Positions 26,275 through 35,946 of a stretch of 64,000 nt of DNA are shown piece by piece (the stretch's first letter is position 1; the number at the start of each line of letters is the position of its first letter). Source of the DNA: CBDANW01 sp965197825 (GTDB taxonomy: Bacteria; Acidobacteriota; Vicinamibacteria; Marinacidobacterales; DATDRI01); contig CBDANW010000003.1 in assembly GCA_965197825.1 (NCBI GenBank), positions 930,001 through 994,000 of the forward strand. Direction: 5' to 3'. A program made the position numbers and the translations under genes. The notes under the pieces were generated by a model, which worked only from the letters and a program-made list of their open reading frames with translations, was not told the origin of the DNA and ran no database searches.

Positions 26275-27126
26275 TCAAGGGCCGGACCAGTTTCCACTAC
26301 AGTCGTCCGGGCACGTCCAAGTTCCACTTCCCGACAGGGAACTGCCAGAGCCGTTGATGTCTCCCGACCATCGGCATTCGCCTGCGCTTCCCGCGGCGGC
26401 GGAAAAAGAACCATTGTTTCGGACACTGCCATTGATCGACCCGGAGTCGTCTCCGGAATAGGAACCGCTGACGTTTCCGTTGGCAGAAACGGATATCGAA
26501 AAACGTCCGCTCACATCGATGTCATCGCAGGAGCCGTTCCAACCCCCGGAGAGCGAACCCTCGAATGACGGGGATTCACCACCGCCTGCGTTGCCGGCGC
26601 CGTTGCCGTTGTCGCCGGCATTGTTGCCCTCATCGTCGACGGTGGTGTTGTCCACGACGGTCCCTCCGTCGCGGACCTCTTTGAGGAGTACTACCCCTTG
26701 GTCGTGGAACTCTAGCAGCAGCTCGATTTTCTGGCCGGCTAGGACGTTGTTGAAGGTGAGCCTGGCCAGCTCCGTGCCCGTTCCGTCCCGGAAGACCAGT
26801 GTGAAGGAACCCGTCGGCAACTCCGGAAGGAAGAACGTACCGTTCGTCACCGCCGCAGACTGCCCGGTGCCCAGGACCTCGACCGTGATGTCATTCACGT
26901 CTGTTTTGGAGAACGCCGCAAAGCGAGATGACGAGGCGCTGGCTGACGTAAATGTGCCGGAGAGCTCGGCGCCTTCCGTGGTCTCCTGGCTGCTCGAGCT
27001 GGAAGACGGTGATGGTGAGGTTGATGGTGAGGTCGGACTGGAGTCACAACCGAACGTGGCGAAGGCTACCAGCAGCACTGCCAGCAGGGCACTCACCCTA
27101 CCTGCTCTCATTTTCAGTTCTGTCAT
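26275..27126 (-). CDS. Lipoprotein of unknown function
   Basis: The signal (MTELKMRAGRVSALLAVLLV..FATFGC) ends in a lipobox-like Cys followed by a Ser/Pro/Thr linker (DSSPTSPSTSPSPSSSSSS). The first domain (VEVLGTGQSAAVTNGTFFLP, GSFTLVFRDGTGTELARL) looks like a Cna-B-like beta-sandwich. An Asn/Gly-rich spacer follows (NNAGDNGNGAGNAGGG). The second domain is Gly/Ser-rich with paired Cys residues (GSCDDIDVSGRFSISVSANG, TWTCPDDCSGNW). ATG 27126 has a weak GGAG upstream. Intact; likely an outer-membrane surface lipoprotein. Function unknown. Confidence 0.75.
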   Translation of the reverse strand: MTELKMRAGRVSALLAVLLVAFATFGCDSSPTSPSTSPSPSSSSSSQETTEGAELSGTFTSASASSSRFAAFSKTDVNDITVEVLGTGQSAAVTNGTFFLPELPTGSFTLVFRDGTGTELARLTFNNVLAGQKIELLLEFHDQGVVLLKEVRDGGTVVDNTTVDDEGNNAGDNGNGAGNAGGGESPSFEGSLSGGWNGSCDDIDVSGRFSISVSANGNVSGSYSGDDSGSINGSVRNNGSFSAAAGSAGECRWSGDINGSGSSLSGSGTWTCPDDCSGNWSGP

Positions 27127-27404
27127 CGCACAATCTCCCAACCAGTAAGTTTTCGACAAGGGACGGAACTCTCGAACCCTGCTCGACTAGCAAGGGCCGT
27201 GCCGGGTGGCGACTCTAAGCCTAAGGCGTGTGTTTTCTTAGAGTTGATTTAGGGGGGTCCCGTGTTGCTCGTTGTGAAAAGAACCCACGGGCGTGGAGGC
27301 ATTGCGGGGAAAATCCCTCGGATTGCTTGGGCTCCCGACGAATAGAGTCTCACCGGAAGGGTGAATCCACTTACCAGGCTGTCTCGCGAAAAAGTGCACG
27401 AGCG
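27127..27404. other. Intergenic region
   Basis: The 278 bases lie between two minus-strand genes. I see no ORF with a family resemblance and no IS end. It presumably holds the lipoprotein promoter and the end of the aldo/keto reductase transcript. Confidence 0.4.
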
Positions 27405-28391
27405 CTAGTTGTTCACCGCACGCATTCCCCTCTCGTCGTATCGATCCCCGACCGCAACACCTCTCGGGGCTAGCTCCTCGATGGCTGCCAATTCATTCGG
27501 CGTCAATTCGATATCGACCGCGGCAGCATCCTCCTCCAGCCGGCTGATTTTGGTCGTTCCCGGGATGGGCACGACGTTCTCGTCTTGCGCCAACAGCCAG
27601 GCAAGCGCCAATTGGGCGGCCGAGCAACCGCGGCTTTTCGCCAGTCCCTGCAACTGGTCGGCGAGGGCCAGATTCTTCTGGAAGTTCTCCCCCTGGAAAC
27701 GGGGCGAGTGTCGTCGGTAGTCGTCGGCCGCCAGATCCTCGAGGCTCCGGATCTTTCCGGAAAGGAATCCGCGCCCAAGCGGACTATACGCCACGAAAGC
27801 TATCCCCAGCTCGGCGCAGAGCGCGAGCAACTCATCCTCCGGATCGCGGGACCAAAGCGAATACTCGGTTTGAAGGGCGCTGATGGGATGAACGGCGTGT
27901 GCCCGCCGGATGGTCTGCGGGGCAGCCTCCGACAAACCCAGGTAGCGAACCTTCCCCTCTTTGACCAGACCGGCCATTGCACCCACGGTGTCTTCGATAG
28001 GAGTCTGGGAATCGACGCGATGCTGGTAGTAAAGGTCGATCGTGTCCACACCGAGGCGGCGAAGACTAGCCTCGCACGCCGATCTCACGTATTCAGGCTT
28101 TCCATTGATTCCACGGAAGGCTCCGGTCTCGTCACGTTCAATACCGAACTTCGTAGCAATCACGGCTCGATCGCGCCGGTTTGCGAGGGCGCGGCCGACG
28201 AGCTTCTCGTTCGTGAATGGGCCGTAGATGTCAGACGTATCGAAGAAGTCGATACCAAGGTCGAGGGCGCGGTCGATCACGCGATGGGACTCGCTTTCCG
28301 AAGCGCTACCGTAGAACTCGGACATACCCATGCACCCCAGCCCGATGGCCGATACCTCGAGGCCACTGTTGCCTAGCTTGCGTTTCTTCAT
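27405..28391 (-). CDS. Aldo/keto reductase
   Basis: The 328-residue TIM-barrel oxidoreductase starts MKKRKLGNSGLEVSAIGLGC. The catalytic tetrad is visible: Asp and Tyr in IDFFDTSDIYGPF, Lys in VIATKFGIE, His in LYYQHRVD. The NADPH-binding end (VVPIPGTTKISRLEEDAAA) is typical of the AKR11/AKR13 type. It reduces aldehydes or ketones with NADPH in the cytoplasm; physiological substrate unknown. ATG 28391 has GGAGG six bases upstream. Intact, apparently monocistronic, and divergent from the lipoprotein gene at 28485. Confidence 0.95.
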   Translation of the reverse strand: MKKRKLGNSGLEVSAIGLGCMGMSEFYGSASESESHRVIDRALDLGIDFFDTSDIYGPFTNEKLVGRALANRRDRAVIATKFGIERDETGAFRGINGKPEYVRSACEASLRRLGVDTIDLYYQHRVDSQTPIEDTVGAMAGLVKEGKVRYLGLSEAAPQTIRRAHAVHPISALQTEYSLWSRDPEDELLALCAELGIAFVAYSPLGRGFLSGKIRSLEDLAADDYRRHSPRFQGENFQKNLALADQLQGLAKSRGCSAAQLALAWLLAQDENVVPIPGTTKISRLEEDAAAVDIELTPNELAAIEELAPRGVAVGDRYDERGMRAVNN

Positions 28392-28484
28392 CGATACCTC
28401 CAACGATGGGAGTTTAGCCGTAGGGAACCGTTCGATCCACACCCATTTGTCCAGCTGCCTCAGGAGTGAGTGCTACAATGATGC

Positions 28485-29993
28485 GTGCTGCGGTTTGGCG
28501 CCCTCTTGCTAACCCTCCTGGTGGCGTGCGGCCCCTCGGGCTCATCGTCAGGCAGTCGGAATGTTGACGACGCCGTCGATGCACGTCCTCCTTCCACCGA
28601 CGCGCAACCTGCCACGGCGTACGCTGAGGTACCGCTAAATGAGCAAGCGCCCTCCGCACCTGACAGCTCTGTCAGACCTGACAGGCTAGAGCGCCTGACT
28701 GCCGCCCGGACTCGCGTTGTCTGGATCCAGGACGTGGGCGACGGAACCGATATCGGCGGCCGTCGCGGTCGGCTTCAGCTGATGGGTTACGACAGCCAGG
28801 ACGGTCTCGGCGCGCGACCACTCCTTCCCAAACGCTCCAACTATGCCAAACCTCTCATCACTCCCCTCGGTAACCGCGTGGTGTTCTCTGATCGCCGGCA
28901 GGGGAGTGCGTTCGTGGTCAACTGGGATGGCACGGGTCTTAGGGAGCTCGGAGAGGGCTTTGCCCTCGACGCCTGGATCGATCCCGACACAAAAACGGAG
29001 TGGGTCTACATCGCGAGGGACGAGAGCACCGAGCCCGTGACGTACGGCAGCGTCACGCGCCACCAAATCGATCGCTGGGAGGCGAGCGAGCTTGTGTGGG
29101 ACAAGTTACGCGTGAGCGGAGATACGTTTCAGGTGTCGACCGACGGTCGTCTCGCGGGGGGGCTTTTCCCGTGGCCTGCTGCCGGGGTGGCCGAGCTGCC
29201 CAACGGCGAATTCCACCGTCTCGGAAGAGGATGCTGGACCGCGTTGTCCGGCGGCCTCAACCCTTTGTTCTGGATCTTCGACGGAGCACACCGCAACCTC
29301 ACCATGGTGGATGTGAACCGCCGTGACGAGCGTTGGAAGATCGGCATCAACAATGCGCCCGACGTCGAGGGCTACGAAATCTACCACCCTCGATGGAGTA
29401 ACCATCCCCGCTTCCTCACGATCACCGGGCCCTACACCGTCGGCACCGAGGCCAACAAGATCCGTGGGGGCGGAGAGCAGGTGGAAATCTTCCTGGGACG
29501 GTTCGCTCCTGATTTCACGTCCGTCGAGAGGTGGATCCAGGTCTCGGACAACCGCCGCGCCGATTTCTATCCTGATACCTGGATCGATCCGAGCGTGCGC
29601 CCGCTGGATCGCGTGGCCCGTGACGTCGATCGCGGTCGGGGAGGTCGGTCAACCGCCCCGGAGCAAAACCACCGCCTCGTCGTCGAGGCTCGCTTGCCCG
29701 AGAGCGCTCCCATCCCCACCCCCGAATCTATCCTGCCGTACCGTAGTGCGCTGCTCGTCAACGAGTACGAGGTGGTTGACGTGCTCGAGGGAACGTACGA
29801 AGGAACGAAGTTGCTGGTGGCTCACTGGGTCATCCGGGACGGAGAGATCTTGGGCACCGCCGCGCGCGAGAAAGGGAGTGTCCGCCGCATGACGCTCGAC
29901 TTGTACGACCACCACGATGAGCTGGAAGGTGAGCGACTCGTCATGGACAGCGACGCGTTCGATCTGCGCCTCTATTTCGACATCGACAGCTAG
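28485..29993 (+). CDS. Lipoprotein with propeller-like repeats
   Basis: GTG 28485 opens MLRFGALLLTLLVACGPSGS, a textbook signal with lipobox LVAC, followed by a low-complexity linker (PSTDAQPATAYAEVP). The body alternates short beta-rich units with PD40/WD-like character (RVVWIQDVGDGTDIGG, VVFSDRRQGSAFVVNWDGTG, VSTDGRLAGGLFPW, FWIFDGAHRNLTMVDVNRRD, YHPRWSNHPRFLTITGPY). The last 90 residues (LPYRSALLVNEYEVVDVLEG) look like a separate beta domain. It precedes, on the same strand, the MBOAT/AlgX-like pair, so a role in exported polysaccharide acetylation is possible but unproven. Intact, 502 residues. Confidence 0.75.
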   Translation: MLRFGALLLTLLVACGPSGSSSGSRNVDDAVDARPPSTDAQPATAYAEVPLNEQAPSAPDSSVRPDRLERLTAARTRVVWIQDVGDGTDIGGRRGRLQLMGYDSQDGLGARPLLPKRSNYAKPLITPLGNRVVFSDRRQGSAFVVNWDGTGLRELGEGFALDAWIDPDTKTEWVYIARDESTEPVTYGSVTRHQIDRWEASELVWDKLRVSGDTFQVSTDGRLAGGLFPWPAAGVAELPNGEFHRLGRGCWTALSGGLNPLFWIFDGAHRNLTMVDVNRRDERWKIGINNAPDVEGYEIYHPRWSNHPRFLTITGPYTVGTEANKIRGGGEQVEIFLGRFAPDFTSVERWIQVSDNRRADFYPDTWIDPSVRPLDRVARDVDRGRGGRSTAPEQNHRLVVEARLPESAPIPTPESILPYRSALLVNEYEVVDVLEGTYEGTKLLVAHWVIRDGEILGTAAREKGSVRRMTLDLYDHHDELEGERLVMDSDAFDLRLYFDIDS

Positions 29994-30052
29994 CGCAGGG
30001 ACCCGCCCGCCGTCCAACCGAGAGGGGAAGGATCCATGGGACCAGCGCCAAG

Positions 30053-30086
30053 TTGACAGAACAGTGGAGAGTCACTATTATGACTC
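30053..30086 (+). promoter_or_regulatory. Promoter and palindromic operator of the VapBC-2 operon
   Basis: TTGACA (30053-30058), 17 bases, TATTAT (30076-30081) is a near-consensus sigma70 promoter. GAGTCA..TGACTC (30069-30074 / 30081-30086) is an inverted repeat overlapping the -10, with a further GAGTC downstream: the arrangement expected for antitoxin autorepression. Confidence 0.75.
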
Positions 30087-30123
30087 ATAAAGAGTCTAGA
30101 TGCGACTCGCAGGATCCATTGAA

Positions 30124-30387
30124 ATGAAACAACTTACTGTAAGAGGTTTCGACGAGCAGTTGGCCCAAAGCATCCGACGCCTTGCGAATCGAGAAGGGAT
30201 ATCCCTAAATCAAGCGGTGTTGAAGCTTCTCCGCAAGGGGGCCGGTCTCGGGGTAGGCAAGGCCCGCGCCGACATTGTTGGGTTCTCGTTGGATGAACTG
30301 ATAGGAACTTGGACACCCGATGAAGCGGATGAGCTAGAGTGCGCACTCGACGATCTCGAGGGAATCGACGAGTCCATGTGGGAATGA
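30124..30387 (+). CDS. vapB: VapB-type antitoxin (module 2)
   Basis: The 87-residue protein starts MKQLTVRGFDEQLAQSIRRL with ANREGISLNQAVLKLLRKG: a ribbon-helix-helix (Arc-like/FitA-like) fold. The C-terminal half (DELIGTWTPDEADELECALD) is acidic and would wrap the toxin. Its stop overlaps the toxin start (ATGA at 30384-30387). Intact. Confidence 0.88.
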   Translation: MKQLTVRGFDEQLAQSIRRLANREGISLNQAVLKLLRKGAGLGVGKARADIVGFSLDELIGTWTPDEADELECALDDLEGIDESMWE

Positions 30388-30782
30388 AGATACTGCTGGA
30401 CTCCAACGCGTACTCGCATCTCAAGCGGGGACATCGCCCTGTCGCGGAGCTTGTACGTGGGTCGGAGGAGGTTTTCCTCTCGGCTATTGTTGCCGGCGAA
30501 TTGCTGTATGGGTTCCGGCAAGGTTCGCACTTCGTCCGGAATCTCCATGAGCTTCACGCTTTCCTTGAAAACCCGCATGTCACCTTCACGCCGGTAACCC
30601 TCACAACAGGCGACCGCTACTCTCGGATTGCCGCGTTGTTGAAAGCGAAGGGGCGCCCCATTCCATCCAACGACATTTGGATCGCCGCCCAGGCCATGGA
30701 GACGGGGGCCGATCTCGTTTCGTACGATCGGCATTTCGAGCAAGTGGACGGGCTGGCATGGCTGCATCTTTCAATGGATTGA
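30384..30782 (+). CDS. vapC: VapC-type PIN-domain ribonuclease toxin (module 2)
   Basis: The 132-residue product starts MKILLDSNAYSHLKRGHRPV. PIN acidic residues: D6 (LLDSNA), E in SAIVAGELLYGF, D in PIPSNDIWIAAQAM and D in LVSYDRHFEQV. It ends HLSMD. This is a normal-length VapC (type with NDxxIAAxA), different in sequence from module 1. Intact and translationally coupled to its antitoxin. It may help hold this interval in a decaying genome. Confidence 0.93.
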   Translation: MKILLDSNAYSHLKRGHRPVAELVRGSEEVFLSAIVAGELLYGFRQGSHFVRNLHELHAFLENPHVTFTPVTLTTGDRYSRIAALLKAKGRPIPSNDIWIAAQAMETGADLVSYDRHFEQVDGLAWLHLSMD

Positions 30783-30909
30783 CAGCAATGTCCGGGCCCG
30801 GTTGAGCTACTGCAGGGCAGCGGTTGTGAAGACGCTCGGTCGTACCTCAAAACCAGCCACGATACCGTGGGGCTGAGGATGTCGCGGGAATGCTAAGAAT
30901 GGGGGCCTA

Positions 30910-32367
30910 GTGGTCTTCAGCTCGTACCTCTTCCTGTTCTATTTTCTACCGGCCGCACTGTTGCTCTACTACGTCGTACCGCGGCGAGCTAAACACCTCC
31001 TGCTCACCCTGGTGAGCTATCTATTTTACGGGTGGGCGAATCCACTGTTTGTCTTCCTCCTGGCCTTCTCGACCACCGTGGACTACTTTTGCGGGCTCGC
31101 CATTGCCCGGCACTCGTTGCGAGACCGGGGAAGCTCGATCCGGCAGCTACAGCCCGGCGCGTCCCGCACCCGAGCGCAGCGCACCGCCGTGAGCTTGTCC
31201 ATCGTCACCAACCTGTCCCTCTTGGGTTTCTTCAAGTACTTCAATTTCGCGGCCGACAACTTCGACGCCATCATCGCATGGCTCGGTTTGCCGGAGCTCC
31301 AAATCCAGAGGGCGATCGCGGTGGTGTTGCCCCTCGGAATCAGCTTCTACACGTTCCAGTCGATGAGCTACACCATTGACGTGTACCGCGGCCACGCTCG
31401 CGCGCTCCGCAACTTCATTGATTTCGCCTGCTACGTCTCGATGTTCCCCCAGCTCGTGGCGGGCCCCATCATCAGGTTCTCCGAGGTCGCGGACCAGCTC
31501 TCACAACGAACGCACACCGTGACCAAATTTGCCCGCGGCGTCACCTTCGTGAGCGTGGGGCTTGCGAAGAAGATCCTCATTGCCAATCCGTGCGGCAAGG
31601 TGGCCGACGTCGCGTTCAACGCCGGGTCCATCGGAGCGGTGGATGCCTGGTACGGTGTAACTGCCTACGCCTTCCAGATCTATTTCGACTTCAGCGCCTA
31701 CTCGGACATGGCCATCGGGCTGGGCCTCATGCTGGGATTCGTCTTCTCCAAGAACTTCGACTCTCCCTACCTCGCCCAGTCGATCACCGAGTTCTGGCGG
31801 CGGTGGCACATCTCGTTGTCTACCTGGCTCCGCGACTATCTCTACATCCCGCTCGGCGGGAGTCAACGAGGTCGGGGACGGACTTTCGTGAATCTGGCCA
31901 TCGTGATGTTGCTCGGCGGCCTGTGGCACGGCGCGGCCTGGAACTTCGTCGTCTGGGGCGGCCTGCATGGGCTCCTGCTCGCCGGCGAGCGTTTGCGCGG
32001 AAAAGTCTCGCCTTACCGGTGGCTCCCGAAGGCCGGGCGCCAGGCCGTGACGTTCGTCCTCGTGCTCATAACCTGGGTGTTCTTTCGAGCCGAGGATTTG
32101 CCCAGCGCGATGGTCTATCTCGGAAGCATGTTCGGTTTCGAGATGGTTCATGAAAGCGCCGGGCTCCTTGGCGGCATTCTGTATCAGCCGTACTATCTGG
32201 GGACCGTCTTGCTGGCGGCTCTCGTGACTTGGTCGTGTCCACAGACCTGGGACTGGACGCGCACGATCACGCCGGTGAAGGCGACGGCAATCGTCGCACT
32301 CTGGTTGGCCTCGATCGCCATACTGGCGACTCAGGCCTACAACCCTTTCATCTATTTCATTTTCTAA
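30910..32367 (+). CDS. MBOAT-family O-acyltransferase (AlgI-like)
   Basis: The 485-residue polytopic protein starts MVFSSYLFLFYFLPAALLLY, the classic AlgI/PatA N-terminus. It has about a dozen hydrophobic segments, the catalytic His in GGLWHGAAWNFVVWGGLHG, the conserved FWRRWHISLSTWLRDYLYIPLGG pattern (residues around 300-320) and PIIRF in the MFPQLVAGPIIRF loop. It transfers acetyl groups across the inner membrane to an extracytoplasmic polysaccharide acceptor, in partnership with an SGNH-type protein. The next gene, 8 bases downstream, is such a partner. GTG 30910 is preceded by a G-rich SD-like site. Intact. Confidence 0.95.
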   Translation: MVFSSYLFLFYFLPAALLLYYVVPRRAKHLLLTLVSYLFYGWANPLFVFLLAFSTTVDYFCGLAIARHSLRDRGSSIRQLQPGASRTRAQRTAVSLSIVTNLSLLGFFKYFNFAADNFDAIIAWLGLPELQIQRAIAVVLPLGISFYTFQSMSYTIDVYRGHARALRNFIDFACYVSMFPQLVAGPIIRFSEVADQLSQRTHTVTKFARGVTFVSVGLAKKILIANPCGKVADVAFNAGSIGAVDAWYGVTAYAFQIYFDFSAYSDMAIGLGLMLGFVFSKNFDSPYLAQSITEFWRRWHISLSTWLRDYLYIPLGGSQRGRGRTFVNLAIVMLLGGLWHGAAWNFVVWGGLHGLLLAGERLRGKVSPYRWLPKAGRQAVTFVLVLITWVFFRAEDLPSAMVYLGSMFGFEMVHESAGLLGGILYQPYYLGTVLLAALVTWSCPQTWDWTRTITPVKATAIVALWLASIAILATQAYNPFIYFIF

Positions 32368-32375
32368 GACTGCCG

Positions 32376-34013
32376 ATGCCTCAGACCACGCTGCAACAAA
32401 GCCGAGAGCAAATCGCCAGAGAAGAAGTGGGCCAGACGAAGGTGGGGCGGGGAACTGCCTGGGTGCTCATGGCCCAGTTTCTGCTCGTCGTCGGGGGCAT
32501 TCCGCTCGTCGAGATGCTTCACGACGTAAGAAACCCGCAGGCGGCGGACACGCTCTCCACACGGCTTTCACGACTCGTGCAAACGGCCTTGGCGCCTGAC
32601 CCTACCGAAGGGCTGCCGGTCTTCTCACTCATCGTGTCGAGAAATCAGGCAGTCATTCGGGAGCTCGATGAATTGGAAGACGGCGTGGAGGACGCGTCAC
32701 TTCTTGGACGCTCGCTGCGACCACCGACACAATACGTCCTCGCCGGCCTCGGCGCAGGCAACGAACAAGCCTACATCGGACGCAGACCGTGGCTGTTCTT
32801 CCGCGAGAGCCTCGATTATCTGACGGGGCCGGGTTTCGAAACGGATCCGCGTCTCGCCATCCTCCAGCTCAAAGATCAGTTGGATGAGCGGGGAATCCAG
32901 CTCGTCGTGATGCCAACTCCCGTCAAACCGAGCGTTCATCCTGAACACTTCACGCGACATTTCGAAGGACGAGAGGATCCCCTTCGGCCGGCGTCGTTCT
33001 CCGCGCTTCGTCAAGAGCTGGAGCGGCAAGGCGTGCTCGTTTTCGATGCCGCACCGGCGCTACTCGAGGCGAAGCGTCGGTCGGAAACGCCCCAGTACTT
33101 GATGACGGATACACACTGGCGACCCGAGGCAGGGGAGTTGGTGGCGGCGAATCTTCGCGACTTCATTACGCAAAATATTGATTTGCCGGTCGTGCCTCCG
33201 GCCGGCTACGTCAGTGAACCCATTGAGGTCACGAACCTGGGCGATATCGCTCGCCTACTGGATTTGCCGCAAAGCCAGAGCCGGTACCAGGACGAGACCG
33301 TCCGGCTGCGACAGATCCTTACGGCTGACGGTGCGCACTGGCAACCCAGTCGGTCAGGAGACGTTTTGATACTGGGCGACAGCTTCAGCAACATCTATTC
33401 CCTGGGCGAGATGGGCTGGGGGGAGTCAGCCGGTCTTGCCGCGCAGCTCAGCTTTCTCATGCAGCGACCCGTCGGTGCCATCATCCTGAACGCCGACGGC
33501 GCGTTCGCCACGCGGGAGCTTCTGGCGCGAGAGCTCGCGAGCGGCACGGACCACCTCGCCGGAAAGCGGCTCGTGATCTTCCAGTTTGCGGAGAGGGAGC
33601 TCGCGGTCGGGGATTGGAAGCTAATTGACCTCAAGCTGGGCGAGGCTCCGCCGGGACGTTTCTTCGTCCCCGAGGCGGGAGAAGAAGTCACGGTGACCGG
33701 CACCATTCGAGAGATCGCGCCGATCCCGCGTCCCGGCACCGTCCCCTATGCCGATCACATCACGGCCGTCCACCTGGTGAATCTGGCAAGCGAACGCGAA
33801 GGCGTGAGTGGGGGAGAGGCCTTGATGTACATCTGGGGCATGCGCGATCGGGTCTTACAGCAAGCCGCGCAGTTTCGAGCCGGAGACACGATCACAGTGC
33901 AACTCCGGCCGTGGGCGGATGTGGCGAGCCAGTACGACGGTATCAGCCGCACCGAGCTGGGGAACGAGGCGGTGCAATTCGAGGAACCAACCTGGGGCGA
34001 GGTGCCGCAGTAG
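32376..34013 (+). CDS. AlgX/AlgJ-like SGNH-fold O-acetyltransferase partner
   Basis: An N-terminal anchor (GTAWVLMAQFLLVVGGIPLVE, around residues 28-48) puts the 545-residue protein in the periplasm. AlgJ/AlgX signatures: RRPWLFFRESLDYL, IQLVVMPTPVKPSVHPEHF, the catalytic Asp-His pair in YLMTDTHWRPEAG, and the nucleophile motif ILGDSFSNIYS. The last 150 residues (EVTVTGTIREIAPIPRPGTV) form an extra beta domain absent from AlgJ. It should accept acetyl from the MBOAT protein and load it on a polysaccharide. Operon with the preceding gene (8-base gap). Intact. Confidence 0.9.
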   Translation: MPQTTLQQSREQIAREEVGQTKVGRGTAWVLMAQFLLVVGGIPLVEMLHDVRNPQAADTLSTRLSRLVQTALAPDPTEGLPVFSLIVSRNQAVIRELDELEDGVEDASLLGRSLRPPTQYVLAGLGAGNEQAYIGRRPWLFFRESLDYLTGPGFETDPRLAILQLKDQLDERGIQLVVMPTPVKPSVHPEHFTRHFEGREDPLRPASFSALRQELERQGVLVFDAAPALLEAKRRSETPQYLMTDTHWRPEAGELVAANLRDFITQNIDLPVVPPAGYVSEPIEVTNLGDIARLLDLPQSQSRYQDETVRLRQILTADGAHWQPSRSGDVLILGDSFSNIYSLGEMGWGESAGLAAQLSFLMQRPVGAIILNADGAFATRELLARELASGTDHLAGKRLVIFQFAERELAVGDWKLIDLKLGEAPPGRFFVPEAGEEVTVTGTIREIAPIPRPGTVPYADHITAVHLVNLASEREGVSGGEALMYIWGMRDRVLQQAAQFRAGDTITVQLRPWADVASQYDGISRTELGNEAVQFEEPTWGEVPQ

Positions 34014-34049
34014 TGGCACTCGGCGCGGCTGGACCTAGGAGAGAGCTCC

Positions 34050-35276
34050 TTACACGTCCTCGTTCGCGTCGAGGGTTTGATGGATGAGCCTGGCTGCACG
34101 TTGCTCGTAAAAATACCAGAATATCCATCCCAGCATCACGCTGACCCGGTTTCGAAACCCAATGAGATAGGAAATATGGACCAATCCCCAAAGCAACCAG
34201 GCGAGAAAGCCGGATAGGCGGAGCCGACCGATCATCGCCACGGCTTTCGCCTTTCCAATAGTAGCCATCATCCCTGGGTCGAAGAACTTGAACGGCCGAC
34301 GCTCGCCCTCGGGCACCCCCTTGCGGATAACCGCGCTCACGTACTTGGCCTGTTGAATGGCGACGGGTGGCGAGGGCGGGGAGTGCGCTGCCATCCTTCA
34401 CGTCGAAACGCGCGGCGTCTCCGATGACAAAGAGATTGGGATGGCCCGCAATCGAAAGATCCGGCTCCACGCGAACCCTTCCTTGACGATCCAATGGCAC
34501 GTCCAGCGTCTTCAAAGAGCACGGTCCCCGCCTCGATGAACCGGCCTTCCAGCTGGACCCCGTGGCCGGTTACGTCGGTTACCTTGCTGTTGACGAGTAC
34601 ATTCACACGGAGCTTCTCGAGTTGGTGCTGCGCCTTCCGGCCGAGCTCCTCGCCGAAAGTAGGGAGAATCTGAGACGCTGCCTCTAGGAGGTAGACACGG
34701 GTTCGGGAGGGGTCGATCCGTCGAAAGTCCCGCAGCATGGTTCGGTGGGCGATCTCCGCGATGGCACCCGCAAGCTCGCATCCGGTCGGGCCTCCTCCAA
34801 TCACCACAAAGGACAGGTATCGCTCCGTAATGGGAGCGTCGGCACAGCGTTCCGCCTTCTCGAAAGACAGCAGAATGTTCTCTCGTATGCGTAGGGTGTC
34901 GCGCAGGGTCTTGATTCCGGGTGCGTGCTGCTCCCATTCGGGATGGCCGAAATAGTGATGGCGGGCGCCCGTGGCAACGATCAGATAGTCGTAGAAAATG
35001 AGGTCTCCGTTGGCGAGCTCGACCACTTTCTTTTCTTTATCGATCCGCGTCACCTCACCCATGATGACGGTCGCGTTTTTTTGTCCCCGCAACGTCCCCC
35101 GGTGAGAGGGCGGCGCTAGCAACCTGATAGAGGAGCGGCTGAAAGAGATGGTGATTCGTGCGGTCTAGAAGAACCACGTCCATGCGGGCGCGACGCAGGC
35201 GCTTGGCCGCGGTGAGTCCACCGAAGCCACCGCCGAGAATCACGACCCGTGGCCGGGAAGGCGTAGCTTGAATCAC
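34050..35276 (-). pseudogene. ndh: Type II NADH dehydrogenase (NDH-2-like), multiply frameshifted
   Basis: The FAD Rossmann start is clear: PRVVILGGGFGGLTAAKRLR, then TNHHLFQPLLYQVASAALSPGD. About 8 codons are then lost and the frame changes (near 35095) to LRGQKNATVIMGEVTRID. The NADH-binding motif FVVIGGGPTGCELAGAIAEI follows. Shifts near 34530 and 34390 separate LDVPLDRQGRVRVEPDLSI..FVIGDAA and the membrane-associated C-terminus (FLAWLLWGLVHISYLIGF). Four or more lesions make it non-functional. NDH-2 would oxidise NADH with quinone at the inner membrane. Confidence 0.9.
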
Positions 35277-35762
35277 TCATGCTGAATCTAGCACAGTCAT
35301 GTTAGCAGGATCGCCAACTTCGGTTCGGACCGAGTCGTGCTCAAGACACCCCCTATTTGGTTGTTGACAAAACTCATTAATATAGTCATCGTGCCGCCAG
35401 ACGAGACCCCAGCCTCCGTGGCGTGGGTGTCCGATTGCTCGGGCCAGCAACCTTCCGCAAGTTCGCAGGCGTCATTCGAAGCCCGGATACATCACGGGGT
35501 CTTTCTTTAAAGTCTCGCTGAGATAACCACATTCGGAGTCGCGCTGGGGTATCCGACGCGGGCGCCAGTTTCTGCAGGCGTGGAGGCCGGAGGGCGATGA
35601 ATTCCTTCCTTGTTTCGAAGTTCCGTTCCCGCCCCCAAGAACCTCCAGGCTCCGAGACACACATTCAATCGTCGAGAGATGAGGATGGGTTCGTCCTCGA
35701 CGGAAAGGACGAACCTCATTGAAAGGAGGGTTCCCCAAGTGCAACCCCTTAGGAGAGTAATC
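35277..35762. other. Intergenic region and leader of the isochorismatase fragment
   Basis: I see no supported gene. The last part carries a perfect hairpin (35688-35715) and an SD-like AGGAG just before ATG 35763. Confidence 0.4.
35688..35715 (+). promoter_or_regulatory. Perfect 10-bp stem hairpin in leader
   Basis: GGTTCGTCCT and AGGACGAACC are exact inverted repeats around an 8-base loop, 48 bases before ATG 35763. No U-tract follows, so it is not an intrinsic terminator. It may be an operator or a leader RNA structure. Confidence 0.5.
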
Positions 35763-35915
35763 ATGAAAGCAACGATCGCAGCGGCGTTTCTTGTGGCAGT
35801 CGCTGGGGTGGCCACAGGCCAACTTCCCGATCCCGGCATGGAGATCGATGCTGAAAACACCGCCGTCATTGTGACAGATCCCCAAATTGACTTCTTGAGC
35901 CCCGACGGAGTGATG
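35763..35915 (+). pseudogene. Exported isochorismatase-family protein, N-terminal fragment
   Basis: ATG 35763 begins a signal peptide (MKATIAAAFLVAVAGVATGQ), then LPDPGMEIDAENTAVIVTDPQIDF and LSPDGVM, where IS3-2 starts. The VIVTDPQIDFLSP segment contains the catalytic Asp of isochorismatase-like (cysteine hydrolase) proteins. About 150 C-terminal residues are missing and are not found on the other side of the IS. Confidence 0.8.
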
Positions 35916-35946
35916 TGACCTTGCCCAGGAAAAGTGGACAGGTTGA

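Noticed and set aside
35340..35400. TTGACA..TATAGT near 35366-35388 as a promoter
   Set aside because: The spacing is about 11 bases, too short for a sigma70 promoter.
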